The notes: generated by a model not told the origin, from the sequence alone. DNA of 38,824 nt from CAYNFQ01 sp964396715 (GCA_964396715.1 CAYNFQ010000012.1:1-38824), one strand, 5' to 3'; numbered from the stretch's first letter, positions 14,885 through 22,276 are shown. Numbers and translations are program-made.

Positions 14885-15565
14885 GTGAATAATATGGCCG
14901 AGAGACCTTCTAATTTTATAGTCCAGTGCATCTCAGATATTCCAGTTAGTGATATTCCTAAAATTCTAGATAAAGTAGTAAAATTAGAAAAAGAAGTTTG
15001 GCCAGAGGAAATTCAAGCGTCCAGGGAAAAATTTGAGTCCAGAGCAGAAGTTTTTCCTCAGGGATTCTTAATGATATCCTTATCAAATCTTGGTTTAATG
15101 GGAGTTTCTACAGCTGAGATCATCAACTATGATCCTGAAAATCCACCTGTGTCTTGGGAAGAGATTACTGATAATGGTTGGATTAAAAAAACTCACAATC
15201 CAAGCGGTAACGCTTTATATTTAGAATCAGTCGGAGCAAAATCTGGATATGGTGTTGGGAGTGAGTTAGTAAAACAGCAGATTGAGCTGGCAAAAAAACT
15301 TAATTTAAAGTATTTAGTATTAGGCTCGCGTATTCCAGGCTATCACCAATATCATACTGAGCATCCGGATGTATCTATTGATGGTTACCTTGTTCTTAAA
15401 AGAAATAATCCAAATAACGGAAAAGAGACATATGATCCGGAAGTACGATTCTATGAAAGATGTGGACTGAGAGTGGCGAAAGTTGTAACAAATTATATGG
15501 AGGATGATCCAGAGAGCGAAGATTATGGTGCTGTGATGGTTTGGGAAAATAAACAAAATACTTAG
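14885..15565 (+). CDS. GNAT-family N-acetyltransferase
   Basis: 226 residues. The acetyl-CoA-binding region is LYLESVGAKSGYGVGSELVKQQIELAKKLN (pattern V..xxRGxGxGxxL with the first Arg replaced), followed by the strand YLVLGSRIPGY and the typical FYERCGLRVAKVV. It moves an acetyl group from acetyl-CoA to an unknown amine. Starts possible at GTG 14885 or ATG 14894. It sits just upstream of genes that would make acetyl-CoA from citrate, but no functional link is shown. Confidence 0.7.
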   Translation: MNNMAERPSNFIVQCISDIPVSDIPKILDKVVKLEKEVWPEEIQASREKFESRAEVFPQGFLMISLSNLGLMGVSTAEIINYDPENPPVSWEEITDNGWIKKTHNPSGNALYLESVGAKSGYGVGSELVKQQIELAKKLNLKYLVLGSRIPGYHQYHTEHPDVSIDGYLVLKRNNPNNGKETYDPEVRFYERCGLRVAKVVTNYMEDDPESEDYGAVMVWENKQNT

Positions 15566-15579
15566 CACCTTTTCTAATT

Positions 15580-16845
15580 ATGCTTCTTTATGAATTTGAA
15601 GGAAAAGAACTTTTTAAAAATTGCGGGATAAATATTCCAGAATCTCAGTTGATCGGTGTATCGGATCGATCAGATGAAATCAGAGTTAAAGCACCCCTGG
15701 TCTTGAAAGCACAGACACTTTCTGGGAAAAGGGCAGAAGGTGGAGGAATAGTCATTATTAAGGGTGAAGGGGAAAGCGTGAAGGGAGAAGTAGAAAAATT
15801 GTTTGGGAAAACAGTAAATGGGGAAAAGGTAGAGAAAATTTTGGTGGAGGAGATGGTGGAGATAGAGAAAGAATATTATCTATCTTTTTCATATTCCACA
15901 GAAACCAGAGGGCCTGTTTTAACTTTTGGAGCAGGAGGAAGCGGAGTGGAGGGAAAAGGAACTCAAACTTTTCCCGTTGATCCCATCAACATTACATTTC
16001 CTTCAACGATCGTGGAGCAGAGTGTAATGTTGGGAGAAGTTTTAAATAAGCTTTGGGAAGTCTTTATTAAATATGATTGTGAACTGGCAGAGATTAATCC
16101 ACTGGTTGTTGCTAAGAACCCTTCGACTCGTCTTCGACTCCGAGGTCGCTCAGACTCGAGGAGCTCCGCGGTTCGACTGAGCTCACCGTCGAAGTCTCGC
16201 TCAGGGCAAAGCCATATAATGGCTTTGGATGCCAAAGTCATCTTAGATGATGATGCTGATTTTAGAAGAGAAACAAAATTCTCTGAAAGGAATTTGTTTG
16301 GTAGACCTCCAACTGAAAGGGAAATTGAGGCCAGGAAAATAGATGAAGGAGATCACAGAGGTACAGCAGGATCTGTTTATTGGGATCTGGATGGAGATAT
16401 TGCTGTTATAGCGGCCGGAGGCGGGGGGTCTATTGTTAATATGGATGCACTTTTAGCATATGGTGGCAAACCTGCCAATTATACTGAACATTCCGGAAAC
16501 CCTCCCAGAGAAAAAATAAAGAAATTGACAAAAATCGTGCTGTCCAAACCTGGTTTAAAAGGTTGCTGGTTTGTGGGAGGCACAGCCAATTTTACTGATA
16601 TTTATGAGACTTTAATGGGATTTGTGGAAGGATTAAGGGAATTAAAACCAAAACCCAAGTACCCTATTGTGATAAGACGTGGTGGACCAAGGGATAAAGA
16701 AGCTTTTGAGGCTTTAGCTGAAATTGGCAAAAAAGAAGGCTTTGATTTTCGCCTCTATGGTCGGGAAACACCGATGACCTCTACAGCAAAGGTTATGGTG
16801 GATTTAGCATATGGAAAGGAGGCACAAGTAACAAGTAACAAGTAA
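15580..16845 (+). CDS. ccsA: Citryl-CoA synthetase large subunit-like (ATP-grasp, SucC/ACL family)
   Basis: 421 residues. ATP-grasp domain (VLKAQTLSGKRAEGGG, LVEEMVEIEKEYYLSF, CELAEINPLVV ... ALDAKVILDDDADFR) and a flavodoxin-like CoA-ligase domain with SIVNMDALLAYGGKPANYTE. It belongs to the succinyl-CoA/citryl-CoA ligase family; the following SucD-like and citrate-synthase-like genes favour citryl-CoA synthetase. Between LVVAKN and ALDAKV, normally only a few residues, 90 bp of palindromic repeat adds about 30 residues in frame. The last residues (AQVTSNK) come from a heptamer repeat at 16821. Confidence 0.75.
   Translation: MLLYEFEGKELFKNCGINIPESQLIGVSDRSDEIRVKAPLVLKAQTLSGKRAEGGGIVIIKGEGESVKGEVEKLFGKTVNGEKVEKILVEEMVEIEKEYYLSFSYSTETRGPVLTFGAGGSGVEGKGTQTFPVDPINITFPSTIVEQSVMLGEVLNKLWEVFIKYDCELAEINPLVVAKNPSTRLRLRGRSDSRSSAVRLSSPSKSRSGQSHIMALDAKVILDDDADFRRETKFSERNLFGRPPTEREIEARKIDEGDHRGTAGSVYWDLDGDIAVIAAGGGGSIVNMDALLAYGGKPANYTEHSGNPPREKIKKLTKIVLSKPGLKGCWFVGGTANFTDIYETLMGFVEGLRELKPKPKYPIVIRRGGPRDKEAFEALAEIGKKEGFDFRLYGRETPMTSTAKVMVDLAYGKEAQVTSNK
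16121..16205 (+). repeat. CTTCGAC/GCTCAGG palindromic repeat inserted in frame in ccsA
   Basis: CCTTCGACTC ... GCTCAGG with internal inverted segments. Its last 42 bases (16164-16205) are identical to 17598-17639 in ccsB. Confidence 0.85.
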
Positions 16846-16888
16846 CAAGTTATTTCTTGTGCCTTGTTACCTTTACTGTACTAGTTAC
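16821..16888. repeat. Gene-less heptamer element (solo copy of S23 element B ends)
   Basis: GGCACAAG followed by tandem TAACAAG heptamers (16829-16850), then a right end whose 33 bases (16856-16888) are identical to 18919-18951 beside the intact S23 gene. Left and right parts are roughly inverted. It covers the end of ccsA and the whole gap to ccsB. Confidence 0.8.
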
Positions 16889-16893
16889 CCAAC

Positions 16894-17838
16894 ATGGCAA
16901 TATTGGTTAATGAAAAAACCAAAGTTTTGGTTCAGGGAATAACTGGTAAAGAAGGCTCAAAAGTGGCCTTACAAATGCAAAATTATGGAACTAAAGTTTT
17001 GGCCGGAGTCACTCCTGGAAAAGGCGGACAAGAAGTACACGGGGTTCCTGTTTATAACTCTGTAAAAGAGGCATTGGATGCTCATCCAGGTATTAACACT
17101 TCCTTAATTTCTGTGCCTAATTTTGCAGTATTTGGAGCAATTAAAGAATCTATTGAGGCCAGGATTCCTTTAATTAATGTTTTTACAGAGCATATTCCTA
17201 TCCAAGATACGGCAAGGGCTATTGCCCTTACTAAAAATGCTGGAGTCAGAATTGTAGGCCCATCATCTATTGGGATTATCTCACCTGGTTTAGGAAAGGT
17301 AGGTAGTATTGGCGGTGATGATCCCAGAGGAGTTTTTAGAAAAGGTTCTGTGGGAGTGATTTCTAAATCTGGAGGGATGGCCTCAGAGGTTTCCTGGATT
17401 TTGACTCAAGCTGGAATGGGGCAGAGTACTGTGATAGGGATCGGAGGAGATGTCCTGGAGGGATCTAGTTTTGCAGATTTACTAATTGAGTTTGAAAAAG
17501 ATCCTCAAACAGAAAGTGTGGTAATTTTTGGAGAAATCGGGGGAACATACGAGGAAGATGCAGCAGAGCTGATAAAAAGTGGAAATCCTTCGACTCACTC
17601 CGCGGTTCGACTGAGCTCACCGTCGAAGTCTCGCTCAGGACCAAGGTTTACCAAGCCGGTGGTGGCTTTTGTCTCCGGTTTATTTGCAGAAACTCTGCCT
17701 CAAGGTACCAAATTAGGCCATGCAGGGGCAATTATTTATGGGGAAAAGGGTTCTTATAAATCAAAGATAAATTCTTTAAGAGATGCTGGAGTAAAACTTG
17801 CCAAAACTCCGGATGAGATACCGCAGTTGTTAAAATAA
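16894..17838 (+). CDS. ccsB: Citryl-CoA synthetase small subunit-like (SucD family)
   Basis: 314 residues. N-terminal CoA-binding Rossmann domain (VLVQGITGKEGSKVALQM), central KSGGMASEVSWILTQAG and the phospho-His loop GTKLGHAGAIIYGEKGSYKSK, as in SucD. With ccsA it would activate citrate to citryl-CoA using ATP. Repeat DNA (17588-17640) adds about 20 residues (NPSTHSAVRLSSPSKSRSG) before KPVVAFVSG, in frame. The final codons (AKTPDEIPQLLK) are repeated at 18443 after a two-gene cassette. Confidence 0.75.
   Translation: MAILVNEKTKVLVQGITGKEGSKVALQMQNYGTKVLAGVTPGKGGQEVHGVPVYNSVKEALDAHPGINTSLISVPNFAVFGAIKESIEARIPLINVFTEHIPIQDTARAIALTKNAGVRIVGPSSIGIISPGLGKVGSIGGDDPRGVFRKGSVGVISKSGGMASEVSWILTQAGMGQSTVIGIGGDVLEGSSFADLLIEFEKDPQTESVVIFGEIGGTYEEDAAELIKSGNPSTHSAVRLSSPSKSRSGPRFTKPVVAFVSGLFAETLPQGTKLGHAGAIIYGEKGSYKSKINSLRDAGVKLAKTPDEIPQLLK
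17588..17640 (+). repeat. CTTCGAC/GCTCAGG palindromic repeat inserted in frame in ccsB
   Basis: Begins CCTTCGACTCACTCCGCGG and shares 42 identical bases with the ccsA copy. Both are read in the same frame, giving the shared peptide SAVRLSSPSKSRSG. Confidence 0.85.
17798..17816 (+). repeat. Direct repeat, copy 1 (3' end of ccsB)
   Basis: TTGCCAAAACTCCGGATGA is identical to 18443-18461; similarity then continues with third-position changes. It bounds the two-gene cassette on the left. Confidence 0.8.
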
Positions 17839-17843
17839 CATGG

Positions 17844-17849
17844 TATAAT
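17844..17849 (+). promoter_or_regulatory. Extended -10 (TGG-TATAAT), leaderless start at 17859
   Basis: TGG TATAAT ends nine bases before the ATG of the DUF5678-like gene, so the cassette has its own promoter. Confidence 0.55.
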
Positions 17850-17858
17850 AGACCTAAT

Positions 17859-18092
17859 ATGAAAGTATCCCAAGACCCTAAAAAGCTAGAGCAACTTTCT
17901 GATAAATTGTATGAAAAATACGGTAAACCCTTTGAAAAGGAACATTGGGGGGAATTTCTGGCTGTTTCTCAAAAAGGTAAAACAATTTTAGGGAATAATC
18001 TTTATGAGGTTATTAAAAAAGCCTCGGATACTTTTGGTCCTGAGAACTTTGTTTACAAAGTAGGCGAAATAGCTGTTTGGAAATGGCGATAA
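17859..18092 (+). CDS. DUF5678-like small protein
   Basis: 77 residues. The pattern LYEKYGKPFEKEHWGEFLAVSQKGKTILGNNLYEVIKKASDTFG...VYKVGEIAVWKWR resembles DUF5678-type small proteins that precede retropepsin-like genes in many bacteria and archaea. It overlaps the next gene by ten bases, so the two probably act together. A role like a toxin-antitoxin pair is a guess. Own promoter; inserted directly after ccsB. Confidence 0.6.
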   Translation: MKVSQDPKKLEQLSDKLYEKYGKPFEKEHWGEFLAVSQKGKTILGNNLYEVIKKASDTFGPENFVYKVGEIAVWKWR

Positions 18093-18442
18093 GACAATAC
18101 TTAGTTAGTTCTCATTTTCCTTATATTCCTATCCATGTTCAGGTACAAGGGAAAATAAAAAATTTTGAGGCCTTGATTGATACAGGCTTTGATGGGAATA
18201 TTATTATACCTCGGCATGAACTTATGAATGGAGAACCTCCTGCAGGATACCTGCCCTGTAAATTAGCTGACGGTTCCAAAATTGCCGCCCCTTTTTATGA
18301 AGGTATAATCAAGATAGGCAAACTACCATCATTGACTGTTATTATCTTAGCAATGGGCGACGAAACCTTAATAGGGAGAGGTGTAACAGATAAATTTAAG
18401 GTTATTTTTGATCATGGAAGGAAAGTTATTGTAGAGCAATAA
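18083..18442 (+). CDS. Retropepsin-like aspartic protease
   Basis: About 119 residues from ATG 18083. The catalytic motif is ALIDTGFDGNIIIP (D-T-G), with the flap region LADGSKIAAPFYEGIIKIG and the second hydrophobic-Gly motif DETLIGRGVTDKFKVIFD. Such single-domain clan AA proteases work as dimers. The substrate is unknown. I prefer ATG 18083 over TTG 18077. It ends exactly where the second copy of the ccsB tail begins. Confidence 0.75.
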   Translation: MAIRQYLVSSHFPYIPIHVQVQGKIKNFEALIDTGFDGNIIIPRHELMNGEPPAGYLPCKLADGSKIAAPFYEGIIKIGKLPSLTVIILAMGDETLIGRGVTDKFKVIFDHGRKVIVEQ

Positions 18443-18461
18443 TTGCCAAAACTCCGGATGA
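18443..18461 (+). repeat. Direct repeat, copy 2 (displaced ccsB tail)
   Basis: From here the DNA encodes AKTPDEIPELLKG and a stop, a diverged second copy of the ccsB C-terminus that is now detached from the gene. Confidence 0.8.
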
Positions 18462-18482
18462 AATACCAGAATTACTAAAAGG

Positions 18483-18506
18483 GTAACAAGTACAGAAGTG
18501 ACAAGT
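18483..18506 (+). repeat. S23 element B, left direct repeat
   Basis: GTAACAAGTACAGAAGTGAC plus AAGT, 24 bases, repeated exactly at 18881-18904 on the other side of the S23 gene. The S23 start codon (GTG 18498) lies inside it. Confidence 0.85.
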
Positions 18507-18884
18507 AACAAGTTAGAAAATAAATCATTGTTCGGATATAAAAAATTAATAGCTTGGCAGAAAGCTAATGAACTAGCTCATAAAGTATATGACTTAGCTT
18601 TAACCTTTCCTAAGGTAGAACTGTTTGGTATAACTTCTCAACTCCAGAGAGCAGCTTTATCTGTACCGACCAATATGGTAGAAGGTCATGCCAGAAATAA
18701 TAGAAATGAATTCAGAAGATTTTTATCCATTGCTTTAGGGTCACTGGCTGAAACAGAATATCTGTTAGAGTTTGCATACGAGCGTGGACTAATTAAAGAT
18801 GATAAATTTAATGAGATATCCTTGCTAAGAGAGGAAACAGGGCATATAATTTGGAAACTGTATATTTCGCAGAAAGAATTGTAA
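18498..18884 (+). CDS. S23 (23S rRNA intervening-sequence) four-helix bundle protein
   Basis: 128 residues. FGYKKLIAWQKANELAHKVYDL (helix 1), FPKVELFGITSQLQRAALSVPTNMVEGHARNN, FRRFLSIALGSLAETEYLLEFA and a final helix are the full S23/IVP pattern, a relative of the Avd accessory proteins of diversity-generating retroelements. Function is unknown. The first nine codons (VTSNKLENK) are made of the flanking repeat, as is the stop codon. The gene sits in a repeat-bounded element inserted between ccsB and ccl. Confidence 0.85.
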   Translation: MTSNKLENKSLFGYKKLIAWQKANELAHKVYDLALTFPKVELFGITSQLQRAALSVPTNMVEGHARNNRNEFRRFLSIALGSLAETEYLLEFAYERGLIKDDKFNEISLLREETGHIIWKLYISQKEL

Positions 18885-18951
18885 CAAGTACAGAAGTGAC
18901 AAGTTAGAATAAAAATAACTTGTGCCTTGTTACCTTTACTGTACTAGTTAC
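18881..18951 (+). repeat. S23 element B, right end
   Basis: A second copy of the 24-base direct repeat (18881-18904) is followed by an inverted heptamer region. Bases 18919-18951 are identical to 16856-16888. The stretch CTTGTGCCTTGTTACC complements the GGCACAAG/TAACAAG units. Confidence 0.85.
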
Positions 18952-18959
18952 TTGTTACT

Positions 18960-19751
18960 ATGAATGATAAAAAGTGGAAGACAGCTATAGCTGGAATTGT
19001 GGACCTGCCTGCCCTGACTGCCGTCAGGCAGGCCGGCAGGCAGGGTGGGGAAACTTTAATACATGGTTATAAAATCACTGATTTAATAGATAAAGTTAGC
19101 TTTACAGACGCTATTTGGCTGGAGTTAAAAGGGGAATTACCTACAGATAAAGAAAAAGCTATGCTGGATGCAATCCTGATTTCCACCATAGATAATGGCA
19201 TGGGTCCTCCAAGCGTGACCAATGCCAGGAATTCCGCATCAGCCGGAAATCCTATGCAAGCTGCAGTTGCAGCTGGTGTACTGGGTGTTGGGGAATTTCA
19301 TGGAGGGGCAATTGAGGAGTGTGCCAGACTGCTTCAGATGGGTTTAACAGCTGAAAAACTGGTGGAAAAAGTTATATCTTCAGGTGATAGAATCCCGGGC
19401 TTTGGTCATAAAGTCTACAAAGATGAAGATCCCAGAGCTACCCAGATTTTTGAAAAAGCCAAGGAATTAGGATTTTATGGTGAACACTGCGAATTAGTTC
19501 AAGAAGTGGAAAAGGTTTTGGAAGAAAAAAAGGGCAAAAGCATTGTGATTAATGTGGATGGAGCTATTGCGGCAGTGGTTTCTGACATGGGATTTGACTA
19601 CAGATTAGGCAAAGGGTTTTTTATTATTGGCAGGGTAGTGGGATTGGTGGCTCATATTTTTGAAGAATGGGTGCGGGAAAAACCCTACAGAAGAATTGCT
19701 GATGAAGAAATTGAATATGACGGTGTGCCTGCCAGGCAGTTAAAAAAATAG
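18960..19751 (+). CDS. ccl: Citryl-CoA lyase (citrate synthase fold)
   Basis: 263 residues, the size of stand-alone citryl-CoA lyase. The citrate-synthase-like stretches GVGEFHGGAIEECARLLQ, RIPGFGHKVYKDEDPRA and VNVDGAIAAVVSDMGF give the active-site His residues and Asp. It would split citryl-CoA into acetyl-CoA and oxaloacetate, completing the two-step ATP-citrate cleavage begun by the genes at 15580 and 16894. Residues 15-30 (DLPALTAVRQAGRQGG) are encoded by a 41-bp palindrome. Confidence 0.8.
   Translation: MNDKKWKTAIAGIVDLPALTAVRQAGRQGGETLIHGYKITDLIDKVSFTDAIWLELKGELPTDKEKAMLDAILISTIDNGMGPPSVTNARNSASAGNPMQAAVAAGVLGVGEFHGGAIEECARLLQMGLTAEKLVEKVISSGDRIPGFGHKVYKDEDPRATQIFEKAKELGFYGEHCELVQEVEKVLEEKKGKSIVINVDGAIAAVVSDMGFDYRLGKGFFIIGRVVGLVAHIFEEWVREKPYRRIADEEIEYDGVPARQLKK
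19004..19044. repeat. 41-bp CCTGCCTGCC palindrome inserted in frame in ccl
   Basis: Its reverse complement matches 37719-37759 in the GT4 gene at 40 of 41 positions, so the same element is translated from opposite strands in two genes. Confidence 0.9.
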
Positions 19752-19754
19752 ATA

Positions 19755-19981
19755 CTTGACATTTAATAAAAAATTTTAGATTATTTAGTTAATAATAACA
19801 GCCTATGGGTTGTTTTTTGCGTTTAAAACTATGAATGAATTAGGACTTTTTAATTTTTACAAAAGAATTGCCCTCCTTATTGGGGGAAGCGGCACTGTGG
19901 GCTTAAGTCCAGAAAGAAATAAGGACTAAAAGTTCCCCTCAGGCCGCCTCCTAATAAAGGCGGTTTTTTTAAAGGAAAAAT
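19755..19981 (+). promoter_or_regulatory. Leader with mutually exclusive antiterminator and terminator
   Basis: A possible promoter is TTGACA (19755-19760), 17 bases, GATTAT. In the RNA, GCGGC (19889-19893) can pair with GCCGC (19943-19947), enclosing CTG/CAG, GGG/CCC and a hairpin AGTCC (19906-19910)/GGACT (19923-19927). The terminator CCGCC (19944-19948)/GGCGG (19959-19963) plus seven Ts reuses the same bases. This is riboswitch- or attenuator-type logic in front of the phosphoribosyltransferase gene. No known riboswitch class recognised. Confidence 0.6.
19944..19970 (+). terminator. Intrinsic terminator in the 19982 leader
   Basis: CCGCC, a loop of ten bases, GGCGG and T7, ending 11 bases before the start codon; AAAGGA follows as Shine-Dalgarno. 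Confidence 0.75.
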
Positions 19982-21388
19982 ATGAGAGCCGAGAGTTTAG
20001 AAATAATCAGTCAAGGATTAGATGGTTTAAATTTTAGTTCTGTTCCTATTTATCAATTAAGTCGGGAAGAGGCAGATATTCCAGCTATGGTTGATTATGC
20101 CCAAAGCACATTAGTAAAAGAGAGAAGGCAAGCTCTTGCTGCTAGTTTAGTATCAGGAATTTGGAGTGATGAATATCCTTCAGTGCGGAGTTTCGGCTAC
20201 AGGAGAATATACAGAGGTTACTCTCTTAGAGATTCTAAGCGTGTCCATGTGCTTGAGCCTATGGTAGGTTCTATTAATGTTCCTGCTGACAGGTTAGGCA
20301 CCTCACCATTAGGGGATTTTTTTACTCCTTTACGGAGGAGGAGTGAAGGAAATTTTATTCAATTGCGTGGTTTAACTTACCATGTTTCTCAAGATCATAG
20401 TAAAAGTACTCCGGCCAAAAAGTTGGAGGTAATGAAAAAGGATATAGCAGAAGGACTTAATGCAATTATTTCTGTTGATCGCAAAGGATTAGATCCAGTA
20501 AGCTATTTATTATACTTAGGAATATTAGATTATTTTAAAACACACTCCCTAACTGCTTTTCATGTACTAACTTTTCATGAGAGAACAGGTCTAATTCCGG
20601 ATGATGCAGAATACATGGGTGCCAGAAAGGAAGCACAAAGACTAATGCTTACAACTACAAGAGCCTATTATCAGGCAATTTTGGGGCAGCCTTTTGATAT
20701 GGAATTTAATCCGTCATATATTAGAAGCGCTATGGAAAAAGTTTCAGGCTATATTGTAAGTAGTGATCACTCGATTGCTCACTTCACTTTTGCTGAATCT
20801 AACAATCCGTTAACTATTATGTTAGGAGCATATGAAGCTGTAAGCAAAAAGCCTCAGCAGGATTTAATTATAGGTATTCCTAGTGGAGGTACAGAAGTTG
20901 CAGTGGCGACAAGTTTAGCATACGAATTACTGTATAGAGATAGAAATATTCCAGATATGGTGTTTATACCGCTATCATTTCATTATCACGACCAGCATGG
21001 GATTGATCCTGATAGGTTGGTTGCGATATTGAGATCATCAACTAATATAGAAGGAAAAAGTGTATTGATAGTTGATGATAATTCAAATACAGGGTCTACT
21101 ATACAAAGGATGGTAGATGCAACTATTACTGCAGGAGCCAGTAATATTAGGGTGCATATAGCAGAGATTGATTTTGGCAGGTTGTTGGCCAATGCCAGGA
21201 AGGAAAATTTTGCTGATTTTGGTAAAGCTAAAGTTGTTAATTTATACCACGGAGATTTTAGAACAGCTATGGGTACAGCTTGGACTTCAGATAGTGGAGA
21301 TGATTTAAGAAGAAAAGATGCAGGGCGGTTTGTACAAAAGACGCATAGAAAAATAGAGAAAAAAACAGCCGGATATAATAATCCTTAA
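19982..21388 (+). CDS. Phosphoribosyltransferase-domain protein with large unknown N-terminus
   Basis: 468 residues. The C-terminal third is a type I phosphoribosyltransferase: DLIIGIPSGGTEVAVATSLAYEL and the PRPP loop VLIVDDNSNTGSTIQRM (about 360-376). The first 270 residues match nothing I know; they contain KLEVMKKDIAEGLNAIISVD and a Tyr-rich middle. The acceptor base is unknown. Expression is probably controlled by the leader RNA. Its TAA shares a TTAA with the stop of the converging TrpF-like gene, so the two genes overlap by four bases. Confidence 0.65.
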   Translation: MRAESLEIISQGLDGLNFSSVPIYQLSREEADIPAMVDYAQSTLVKERRQALAASLVSGIWSDEYPSVRSFGYRRIYRGYSLRDSKRVHVLEPMVGSINVPADRLGTSPLGDFFTPLRRRSEGNFIQLRGLTYHVSQDHSKSTPAKKLEVMKKDIAEGLNAIISVDRKGLDPVSYLLYLGILDYFKTHSLTAFHVLTFHERTGLIPDDAEYMGARKEAQRLMLTTTRAYYQAILGQPFDMEFNPSYIRSAMEKVSGYIVSSDHSIAHFTFAESNNPLTIMLGAYEAVSKKPQQDLIIGIPSGGTEVAVATSLAYELLYRDRNIPDMVFIPLSFHYHDQHGIDPDRLVAILRSSTNIEGKSVLIVDDNSNTGSTIQRMVDATITAGASNIRVHIAEIDFGRLLANARKENFADFGKAKVVNLYHGDFRTAMGTAWTSDSGDDLRRKDAGRFVQKTHRKIEKKTAGYNNP

Positions 21389-22212
21389 GTAGGGGACTCT
21401 TTTTCTATTGTTCTAAAAAACAAAGCAGCATTCCGGATATACCCGCGGGCTCTGTTTATGCTAATTGGAGTAATTAATCCTTGCTCGGATTGTACTCTTA
21501 AGCCACCCTCTGCATCTATGCCAAAATTAGAAGTTGCCACTGTTTGTAAAAGTACCCATAATCTAGTTCTTACATTTCTTGTGTTAAATCCACCAGCAAA
21601 TGCCAGAGGTAAATCTGGGTGAGCTTTCCTAATTTGATTGTGCAAGGGTGCAACTGTATTGATTTGAAATACTCTATTCCTTCCTCCTGATGGATCAATT
21701 AACGCATAATCAATAAGATCTACATAAGGGGTTAACTTAGTAACTATATCTTCCGGGCCTTCGGTTAAAACACTGGGTCCCAGTTGTAGGATAATTTTTA
21801 AATCGGGAAATGTTTTTTTTGTTTTCTCTACTGTATCAACAGGAGGCCATCGCAAATTAAGCTGAACACCGTCACAAAGTCTGTCAGAATAAAGATGGGA
21901 TCGATCTAAAAGTTGTTCCAGTTGTTGAGTAAGATCAGATTCGCGGTAAGTATGGTAATGAAGTGTATTAAAAGCTTTGCCTTGTGTCACCCCAAATATT
22001 TGGCGGATTTGATCCAAAGCTGGATATTTGATTCTTTCTCCAGCTCGTGGGATAAGACTTCCCTGGTCAGCTAATATACCAATCATGCCTACATGATTAT
22101 TTTGTTCATTGGTTAAACCCTCATCTACAAAGGTTTGAGCAATAGCTGAAGCTTCACCAGGAGTGCTGACCCCGGTTACCCCGATATAAGGTTTTTCTTT
22201 TAAATATTCCAT
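21385..22212 (-). CDS. TrpF-like (phosphoribosylanthranilate isomerase-type) TIM barrel
   Basis: 275 residues from ATG 22212, eight bases after TATAAT (22226-22221); an upstream TTG would lie inside the promoter. DGVQLNLRWPP, ILQLGPSV, DYALIDPSGGRNRVF, LPLAFAGGFNTRNV and GIDAEGGLRV follow the strand-by-strand order of TrpF (VQLHG, LLD..GGTG, AGGLNPxNV, VDVSSG), though the key residues are altered and the protein is longer. A sugar-phosphate isomerase acting with the converging phosphoribosyltransferase is plausible. Tryptophan synthesis itself is not proven. Confidence 0.5.
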   Translation of the reverse strand: MEYLKEKPYIGVTGVSTPGEASAIAQTFVDEGLTNEQNNHVGMIGILADQGSLIPRAGERIKYPALDQIRQIFGVTQGKAFNTLHYHTYRESDLTQQLEQLLDRSHLYSDRLCDGVQLNLRWPPVDTVEKTKKTFPDLKIILQLGPSVLTEGPEDIVTKLTPYVDLIDYALIDPSGGRNRVFQINTVAPLHNQIRKAHPDLPLAFAGGFNTRNVRTRLWVLLQTVATSNFGIDAEGGLRVQSEQGLITPISINRARGYIRNAALFFRTIEKESPT

Positions 22213-22276
22213 TAATATCAATTATAACCTATAATTTTTAAAATTCCAATTTAATAAAATATGATAGAATAATAAT

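Noticed and set aside
16821..16888. Tandem TAACAAG units as a CRISPR array
   Set aside because: Units are seven bases without spacers, and there are no cas genes.
19861..19970. T-box, tmRNA, SRP RNA or a named riboswitch in the 19982 leader
   Set aside because: No T-box TGGNACCGCG-type bulge, tmRNA ends, SRP core or known aptamer motif is present. It is left as unclassified.
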